From NCBI GenBank assembly GCA_022791215.1, contig JAAVYQ010000044.1, forward strand, positions 1-10,481: 10,481 nucleotides of DNA, read 5' to 3'. Shown in pieces: positions 6,121 to 10,481 of this stretch. A model generated the notes under the pieces. That model saw only the letters and a list, made by a program, of their open reading frames with translations, was not told where the DNA came from and made no database searches. A program made the position numbers and the translations under genes. Every line of letters begins with the position of its first letter. The first letter of the stretch is position 1. This stretch comes from Bacilli bacterium (GTDB lineage Bacteria > Bacillota_I > Bacilli_A > RF39 > UBA660).

Positions 6121-6987
6121 ATGAAAAATATAAAAAAGACAATACTAATAATTTTAACTTGTTTATTTCTATGCATAGCAGTTACAATAAAAGCAGATTC
6201 AGGATGGGATGGAGACTATGACTATAACTATGGAGGAACAGATTGGGACTTTGACTTTGGAGACCATGACTATAATTATGGTTCAGGAACACGATACCCA
6301 AGAAGATACTCATCAAGTGGGGACTTTGGAGCTGCAATAGCCGGATTCGCGATACTAGTAATAATAGGTTTAGGAATTACATTCTATGTATTAAAAAAAG
6401 CAACAAAAAATAATAATTTAAACAACAACATATTCAATAATATAGAAGGATATGACATAAATAAAATAAAAGCAATATTACCAGACTTTGACATTAACGA
6501 ATTTAGAACAACAACATATGAAAAATACAAAGAAATACAAGAAGCATGGATGAATTTTGATTATGACAAATTAAAAGAAAACACAACAAACGAATTATTT
6601 AATTTATACAAATCAGAATTAACTGCACTAAAAGTAAAAAAACAAAAGAATATAATGTCAAACTTTTACTTACATAACTTTAGTATAATAGATATGGAAC
6701 AAGGAAACAAAAACATATCAATAAAAGTAAAAATGACAGTAAGTTGTTTAGACTATGTAATAAACAAAAATGAAGAAGTTGTACGAGGAACAAAATCAAG
6801 AAAAGTAGAATACACATATGAAATGACATTTACAAAAGGATTAGAAGAAAAAGAAAACAAATGTCCAAACTGTAATGCACCATTAGAAAACGTTACTACA
6901 TCAACATGTCCATACTGTAATTCAACAGTAATCAGTGCACATCATGACTGGGTATTATCAAAAAAACAAGTTACAAGACAAAGATAA
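6121..6987 (+). CDS. Tim44-like domain membrane protein with C-terminal zinc ribbon (paralogue B)
   Basis: This 288-aa paralogue of the gene at 3126 has the same order of parts. There is a signal peptide (about 1-25, ending IKADS), an exported low-complexity segment (about 26-68), a TM helix (about 70-91), a Tim44-like domain (about 117-240; LPDFDINEF, IQEAWMNFDYDKLKENTTNELFNLYKSEL) and a zinc ribbon (C248/C251, C263/C266) with an HDWVLSK tail. The mature N-terminus ADSGWDG is shared, but the exported segment is Asp/Tyr-rich here (DYDYNYGGTDWDFDFGDHDYNYG) rather than Gly/Ser-rich. AAAGGAG six bases upstream sets the start. It closes the cluster at a strong terminator. It probably anchors the same complex as the other paralogues with a different exterior surface (inference). 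Confidence 0.85.
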   Translation: MKNIKKTILIILTCLFLCIAVTIKADSGWDGDYDYNYGGTDWDFDFGDHDYNYGSGTRYPRRYSSSGDFGAAIAGFAILVIIGLGITFYVLKKATKNNNLNNNIFNNIEGYDINKIKAILPDFDINEFRTTTYEKYKEIQEAWMNFDYDKLKENTTNELFNLYKSELTALKVKKQKNIMSNFYLHNFSIIDMEQGNKNISIKVKMTVSCLDYVINKNEEVVRGTKSRKVEYTYEMTFTKGLEEKENKCPNCNAPLENVTTSTCPYCNSTVISAHHDWVLSKKQVTRQR

Positions 6988-6992
6988 AAAAT

Positions 6993-7038
6993 AACTGACA
7001 ACAAAACGATATTTCAAATCGTAAGAGTTGTCAGTTTT
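6993..7038. terminator. Bidirectional intrinsic terminator between converging genes
   Basis: A 10-bp perfect stem, AACTGACAAC (6993-7002) with GTTGTCAGTT (7027-7036), encloses a second hairpin ACGAT/ATCGT (7006-7010/7018-7022). TTTTAAAATT follows on the plus strand, and the minus strand reads into ATTTTTTATC. It serves the plus-strand gene ending at 6987 and abuts the stop codon of the minus-strand gene at 7037. Confidence 0.85.
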
Positions 7039-7408
7039 AAAATTCCTCATATTCTATACTATCACAAACAATATAAACGAAAGGCTCTTCTTCACTACTA
7101 GCGAAACAAATATATTCCTTATTTCTAATAATAATATAATTTATAAAAACATCATCAATATAATTCCATGAAAAAAGTTCTCTAATATTACAATGTTCTA
7201 CTCCTTTAAAAATCATTCTCATTTTTATATTATTTGTTTCAAAAGTTTCATCTTTTTTTAATGATGGAATACCTGACCAATGAACATCTATAAAAAGTTC
7301 TATTTGTGAACGTTTTATATCATAATTAATATTACTTATAAAACTATCATGAAATCCATGATAATATTCAATAAAAGATGATAAATTATCTTTAGTAATC
7401 ACTGTCAT
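7037..7408 (-). CDS. Small hypothetical protein with an N-terminal FHDSFI motif
   Basis: I do not recognise this 123-aa protein. It is acidic, without signal peptide or TM helix, and reads as alternating beta strands (IELFIDVHW, IKMRMIFKGV, VFINYIIIR, YICFASS, VYIVCDSIEY). The HGFHDSFISNINYD segment (residues 17-30) recalls small alpha/beta proteins that open with an FHD motif, some of them annotated as immunity-like, but no toxin gene is adjacent. The start is supported by AAAGGAG (7423-7417), 8 nt upstream, and an extended -10 promoter. Base composition differs slightly from its neighbours, being less A-biased on its coding strand. It is a single-gene transcription unit between two terminators. 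Confidence 0.75.
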   Translation of the reverse strand: MTVITKDNLSSFIEYYHGFHDSFISNINYDIKRSQIELFIDVHWSGIPSLKKDETFETNNIKMRMIFKGVEHCNIRELFSWNYIDDVFINYIIIRNKEYICFASSEEEPFVYIVCDSIEYEEF

Positions 7409-7456
7409 TTACTTTACTCCTTTCTATACAATTTTATGAATTTAAATTACATACCA

Positions 7457-7462
7457 ATTATA
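7457..7462 (-). promoter_or_regulatory. Extended -10 promoter of the small hypothetical gene
   Basis: On the minus strand the sequence reads TGCTATAAT, a consensus -10 with an extended TGn element. It lies about 50 nt before the start codon at 7408 and just after the terminator of the upstream metallophosphoesterase gene. The -35 region is weak. Confidence 0.65.
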
Positions 7463-7474
7463 GCACACTTTAAA

Positions 7475-7510
7475 AATAAAAGAGTAAAATTAGAAAAAAC
7501 ATTTTACCCT
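7475..7510 (-). terminator. Intrinsic terminator of the metallophosphoesterase gene
   Basis: On the minus strand, AAGGGTAAAAT (7510-7500) pairs with ATTTTACTCTT (7490-7480) in an 11-bp stem with one G-U pair. It is followed by TTATTTTT. It starts 11 nt after the stop codon at 7522. Confidence 0.75.
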
Positions 7511-7521
7511 TACATTAAAAA

Positions 7522-8394
7522 CTAAAGATCTCGTTTAACATTAATTGTAGTCATACCAGGCTTGTAAAGTTTTTTAACTAAACAATTATTAGAATACTTT
7601 TGAGACATATTCATAGGTGGGCAAATAACACCATAAGCATCTTGTTCTAAACTAACCATACCTCTAGCAAGCCTTGGAAATAACTTAATCTTATCTCTAG
7701 GATAAATAAGACCAAAATTGCCAGGCAATAACTTATCCAAACAATTTGGCAAAGCCCCATTATGCATATGCCCAGAAACAACAAGAGAGAAATTAGAAAA
7801 TTCTCTAATAAAAGCATTAATAGGCGAATGAATAGTTAAAATATTAAAATCATTAACATCGACATTTCTTTCCAAATCTACTATATAAGGAGAAACATAA
7901 TAAAAATATGCTTCCATAGACTCATAATAAAAATGATAATACTGATAAGTATCATTACCGATATCTTGACCAGAAATAGAAACATTAGGAATATTAGTAG
8001 AAAGAGATTCATTAAAAAGAGTATGAACATTACTAATATTATTAAGACTCTCGAAAAAAGAGTCACTATTAAAACTTTTCCACTTACCATCGACATTAGT
8101 CAAACAATCATGATTACCTCTAACAATATATACAGGAGCAATAAAAGAAAGAGAATAGAAAAAGTCGACTAATGCTTTCCTAACATACTTATCTTCAAAT
8201 ACACCAGCCTCATTAGCCAAATCTCCAGCAAAGCAAATCATATGTGGACTAATACTATTAGCTGTCTCAACAAAAGATTTAAGCAAATTAAAATTAAAAG
8301 ATTTATCAACATGTAAATCACTAAAACACAAAATAACTAAATCATTATTAACTTTACTATTATAAATTGTATGGTTCTTTAAATAAAAATTCAT
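7522..8394 (-). CDS. Calcineurin-like metallophosphoesterase
   Basis: This protein of about 290 aa is a predicted phosphoesterase using two metal ions. The family motifs are intact and in order: FSDLHVD (D26, H28), GDLAN (D58), GNHD (N94, H95), IHSP (H189) and GHMHNG (H209, H211). A C-terminal part with LIYPRDKIKLFPRLARGM follows. No signal peptide or clear TM helix is seen, so it is probably cytosolic or peripheral. The substrate cannot be deduced. The open frame extends upstream to a TTG at 8415, but that codon overlaps the ribosome binding site. ATG at 8394, six bases after AAAGGAG (8407-8401), is the right start. It has its own promoter and terminator, so it is a monocistronic gene, divergent from the membrane-protein gene at 8602. 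Confidence 0.9.
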   Translation of the reverse strand: MNFYLKNHTIYNSKVNNDLVILCFSDLHVDKSFNFNLLKSFVETANSISPHMICFAGDLANEAGVFEDKYVRKALVDFFYSLSFIAPVYIVRGNHDCLTNVDGKWKSFNSDSFFESLNNISNVHTLFNESLSTNIPNVSISGQDIGNDTYQYYHFYYESMEAYFYYVSPYIVDLERNVDVNDFNILTIHSPINAFIREFSNFSLVVSGHMHNGALPNCLDKLLPGNFGLIYPRDKIKLFPRLARGMVSLEQDAYGVICPPMNMSQKYSNNCLVKKLYKPGMTTINVKRDL

Positions 8395-8423
8395 ATCTTG
8401 CTCCTTTAAAAACAATGTAAACT

Positions 8424-8451
8424 ATTATAACACTTACAACTAAAAAATCAA
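8424..8451 (-). promoter_or_regulatory. Promoter of the metallophosphoesterase gene
   Basis: On the minus strand: TTGATT (8451-8446), a 16-bp spacer and TATAAT (8429-8424), with an extended TGT just before the -10. It lies about 30 nt from the start codon. It forms a divergent promoter pair with the one at 8548-8576; the A-rich stretch between them shows no operator-like repeat. Confidence 0.75.
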
Positions 8452-8547
8452 ATCTAATAAAAATATATTCAAAAACAGCAAAAAAATTCCAAAAATAAAT
8501 AAAAATCAAAAAATGTCGAAAAAAGTCACAAAGGCGAACACTTCTAA

Positions 8548-8576
8548 TTGACAACACATAGAAAATTTTGTAAAAT
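8548..8576 (+). promoter_or_regulatory. Consensus sigma-A promoter of the AT-hook membrane-protein gene
   Basis: A perfect TTGACA (8548-8553), a 17-bp spacer and TAAAAT (8571-8576). The TTG of this -35 box opens a longer reading frame in phase with the gene, so an automatic start call at 8548 would be wrong. Transcription should begin near 8583, ahead of the ribosome binding site. Confidence 0.85.
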
Positions 8577-8601
8577 TAACTTTAGGATAGAGGTGGCTAA
8601 A

Positions 8602-9648
8602 GTGGAAAAAAAATTAAAAAGTATTGATTTACATCTAATAGCAAATCTAATACTATCAATAATAGTATTAATAATGGGAATAGTAATAATGATATTCAAA
8701 GCATTCGGGCTAACAGACATAATACTATATGTATCAGTATTATTCTACATATTTGCATTCTTTGGAATAATCGCATACTTTGTAAAAAGAAAAGAAGGAG
8801 ATTACGAACTATTACTATTATCATTAATAAACATAATGGTCGCAACATACATGTTTGTATTCCAAAAAGATAACTTACCTATGATATTAGGATCAGCGAT
8901 GACAGTTTACACAATACTAGTAGTAACTAATCGAGGATACAAAGTATTGATGCTAAAAAATCAAGACAACTTTATGTGGATAATCAAATTTATCATGACA
9001 TTCTTGCTAGCATTCGTGGGAATATTAACTACAATAAACTTGTTCAATGAAACGACAGTACAAACTATGATGATGGGCTATTACTTTATAACAACAGGAA
9101 TACTAATGACAATAGAAAGTAGTATAGAATTATTTGTTACTGATCGTGCATTTAATAAAATAATGTCAAAGTTAGTAGATGAAGAAAATAAAAATCTTGA
9201 AGAAATAAATGAAATCAAAGAAGAGCCTGTAATAACAGCAAGTGTAGAAAAAAAGCCTAAAAAGAAAACAACAATAAAAGTAGAAAACAAAACGAAAACT
9301 AAAAAAAGTGAAACAAAAGTAGAAGAAAGTAAACCAAAAACACAAACAAAAAGTAAAACTTCTAAAACTGCTAAATCAAAAAAAGAAGCAACTGAAACAA
9401 AAAAAACACAAGAACCAAAAAAAGCAGGAAGACCTAAAAAAGAAGCAGCAGTAAAAGAAAGCAAAAAATCAGAAATAAAAATAGTAGAAAAGAAGAGCCC
9501 TGCTACAAAAACTAAAAAAGAACCAACAGTTGCAACAAAAAATAAAGCAGTAAAAAAAGTAGAAACAAAAACTGTTGCTAAGAAAACTACCAAAGCAGAA
9601 ACAACTAAAAAAAAACCAGGTAGACCTAAAAAAATAAGTTCAAAATAA
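8602..9648 (+). CDS. Multi-spanning membrane protein with Lys-rich, AT-hook-like C-terminal tail
   Basis: A protein of about 348 aa if started at GTG 8602, which has AGAGGTGG (8590-8596) just upstream; a longer frame to TTG 8548 would put the promoter inside the gene. Residues 11-178 hold about six hydrophobic helices (roughly 11-33, 38-61, 68-86, 92-109, 126-147, 155-178). They are arranged in pairs with short loops, broadly like HdeD/DUF308-type membrane proteins; this resemblance is weak. Residues 195-348 form an acidic linker and then a low-complexity Lys/Thr/Glu/Ala tail. The tail has two GRP cores in basic context: AGRPKK (275-280) and PGRPKK (339-344), the latter near the C-terminus. 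AT-hooks bind the minor groove of A/T-rich DNA, so the protein could tether the chromosome to the membrane (inference). The final codons form the left arm of its own terminator. Confidence 0.8.
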   Translation: MEKKLKSIDLHLIANLILSIIVLIMGIVIMIFKAFGLTDIILYVSVLFYIFAFFGIIAYFVKRKEGDYELLLLSLINIMVATYMFVFQKDNLPMILGSAMTVYTILVVTNRGYKVLMLKNQDNFMWIIKFIMTFLLAFVGILTTINLFNETTVQTMMMGYYFITTGILMTIESSIELFVTDRAFNKIMSKLVDEENKNLEEINEIKEEPVITASVEKKPKKKTTIKVENKTKTKKSETKVEESKPKTQTKSKTSKTAKSKKEATETKKTQEPKKAGRPKKEAAVKESKKSEIKIVEKKSPATKTKKEPTVATKNKAVKKVETKTVAKKTTKAETTKKKPGRPKKISSK

Positions 9649-9665
9649 AATGAACTTATTTTAAT
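9631..9665 (+). terminator. Intrinsic terminator overlapping the stop codon of the AT-hook membrane protein
   Basis: AAAATAAGTTCA (9631-9642) pairs perfectly with TGAACTTATTTT (9651-9662), giving a 12-bp stem with an 8-nt loop that contains the TAA stop (9646-9648). TTAATTT follows. The -35 box of the next gene begins at 9666, so the two signals are packed end to end. Confidence 0.75.
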
Positions 9666-9694
9666 TTGACTTAATGTGTTAATTATGGTACAAT
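9666..9694 (+). promoter_or_regulatory. Sigma-A promoter of the leucine-rich-repeat gene
   Basis: TTGACT (9666-9671), a 17-bp spacer and TACAAT (9689-9694) with extended -10 TGG. It is followed 14 nt later by AAGGGGGAC and an ATG at 9718. Both transcription and translation signals of the broken gene therefore look intact. Confidence 0.82.
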
Positions 9695-9717
9695 ACATAC
9701 CAAATTAAGGGGGACAA

Positions 9718-10481
9718 ATGAAAAAATATAGTAGGGATTTCGTTGTGAAACAAAACACATAAAAAAAATATAAAGGATTATCATCAGTTGTAATCGTGCC
9801 TGAAGGAATAACCGAAATAAGTAGCGATTTTGAAGGACCAATGACAATAGATACATTAGTCTTACCAAAAAGTTTAATTAAAATAGAAACACGCGCATTT
9901 TATAGTATTAAAATAAATACATTAAAAGTTCATGATTCAATAGAAAGAATAGATGAATCTGCTTTTTACAGTTATATTGAAAACATAGAAATTAAAAATA
10001 CATATGGAAATGCTTTATATGTATTACAAAAATTAAAACATTTTTGTCGTAATAGTTTAACTAAATTAAAAACAATAAGAATTACTGAAAAAACTTTATC
10101 AGAAAAAGAACTAATAGAAATAAAAAAACTATTTACAGAAAATAAAAATATAAAAATAATAAACGACCAATGTGTGACTAACGACGAAAATAAAAGAATA
10201 AAAGGTCTATCTAGAATAAAAATTGAGGATGAATTAAATATAGAATCTACAGTTGAAGAAATAGGTTCTAACGCATTTAGTGGAGAGATATTTAATTTAA
10301 CACTCCCAGAAAATGTAAAAATACTATCTATAAATGCCTTTGAGTATAATTACATAGGAATTCTAACCATATATGACAGTTTAGAAAAAATTGGAGTGAA
10401 TGCATTTGGTATAAACTTAAACGAAATAAGAATAATTAACCGAGGCAAAGCTTTTAATGTACTAAAAGAAATAAAAAGAAC
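9718..10481 (+). pseudogene. BspA-type leucine-rich-repeat (LRR_5) protein gene interrupted by an in-frame TAA; runs off the window
   Basis: A strong ribosome binding site (AAGGGGGAC) and ATG at 9718 open MKKYSRDFVVKQNT, then TAA at 9760-9762. The same frame continues with KKYKGLSSVVIVPEGITEI and stays open to the window end (about 240 further codons). It shows LRR_5/BspA repeats: VPEGITEISSDF, LVLPKSLIKIETRAFYS, HDSIERIDESAFYS, STVEEIGSNAFSG, LTLPENVKILSINAF, YDSLEKIGVNAF. In such proteins a FVVKNG-x-LKKYKG-type opening is common, so the stop most simply replaces a Leu codon (TTA to TAA). No signal peptide is seen, so this member may be cytosolic or a fragment. There is no good internal restart: AAAGGA at 9772-9777 has no start codon at proper distance. 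The options are a recent nonsense mutation, a sequencing error, or stop-codon readthrough. Confidence 0.75.

Noticed and set aside
7037..7408. Assignment of the small FHDSFI protein as a toxin-system immunity protein
   Set aside because: Only a short motif resemblance, with no toxin or secretion gene adjacent, so it is left as hypothetical.
8548..8601. An 18-codon N-terminal extension of the AT-hook membrane protein starting at TTG 8548
   Set aside because: The TTG is the first half of a perfect -35 box and the -10 lies inside this stretch. GTG 8602 with AGAGGTGG upstream is the better start.
14..9648. Possible mycoplasma-like genetic code (TGA as Trp), since no gene here stops at TGA
   Set aside because: Trp residues in the clear genes use TGG and no gene needs an in-frame TGA to stay open. 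Absence of TGA stops fits simple low-GC bias.
817..9868. Long open frames on the strand opposite the main genes (for example 2030-2440, 4323-4727, 4961-5344, 9081-9698, all minus)
   Set aside because: They are antisense to genes with clear domains. Their translations are Leu/Phe/Ser/Val-rich as expected from complementing A-rich codons, and they show no domain or independent ribosome binding site.

Overview
The window is very A+T-rich. It uses standard stop codons (all ten complete genes end in TAA or TAG, and Trp is TGG), A-ending codons such as ATA (Ile) and AGA (Arg), AAAGGAG-type ribosome binding sites and sigma-A-type promoters. This points to a low-GC Gram-positive-lineage bacterium (Bacillota; perhaps a gut Bacilli/RF39-, Erysipelotrichales- or Clostridia-like genome). 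The exact taxon cannot be read from the sequence. No mobile element, CRISPR array, rRNA or complete tRNA is visible.

Layout. (1) 38-790, an unrecognised protein. (2) 855-2898, an OmpR-family response regulator and its membrane histidine kinase, overlapping by 14 nt. (3) 2911-6987, an envelope-associated cluster: a membrane Tim44-like/zinc-ribbon protein, a YdjI-type SPFH/zinc-ribbon protein, a soluble Tim44-like/zinc-ribbon protein, and a second membrane Tim44-like/zinc-ribbon protein. (4) 7037-8394, two minus-strand genes: a small unrecognised protein and a calcineurin-like metallophosphoesterase. (5) 8602-9648, a multi-spanning membrane protein with a long Lys-rich tail carrying two AT-hook-like motifs. 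(6) 9718 to the window end, a BspA-type leucine-rich-repeat gene broken by one in-frame TAA.

The main result concerns regulation. Three places (before the response regulator, before the first Tim44-like gene and before the SPFH gene) carry a TTTCACA-like direct repeat with an 11-bp period. In all three the second half-site lies at an identical distance from a sigma-A -10 box. This is the usual layout of an operator for an OmpR/PhoB-family regulator, so the two-component system probably controls itself and the two neighbouring sites. At the two downstream sites the operator-promoter does not feed straight into the gene. It drives a repeated element of about 120 nt that ends in its own intrinsic terminator, after which the gene has a separate promoter.

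The two elements are near-duplicates. They share 31-nt and 18-nt identical blocks, a conserved UCCUCU that is complementary to Shine-Dalgarno sequences, and terminator stems that differ by a compensatory base-pair change. I read them as twin small RNAs controlled by the two-component system, analogous in logic to the CiaRH-dependent csRNAs of Streptococcus pneumoniae and the LisRK-dependent LhrC RNAs of Listeria. They are embedded in a Tim44/SPFH zinc-ribbon membrane-stress-like cluster related to Bacillus subtilis ydjGHI, with no PspA gene in view. The operator, RNA and target assignments are inference from sequence pattern.
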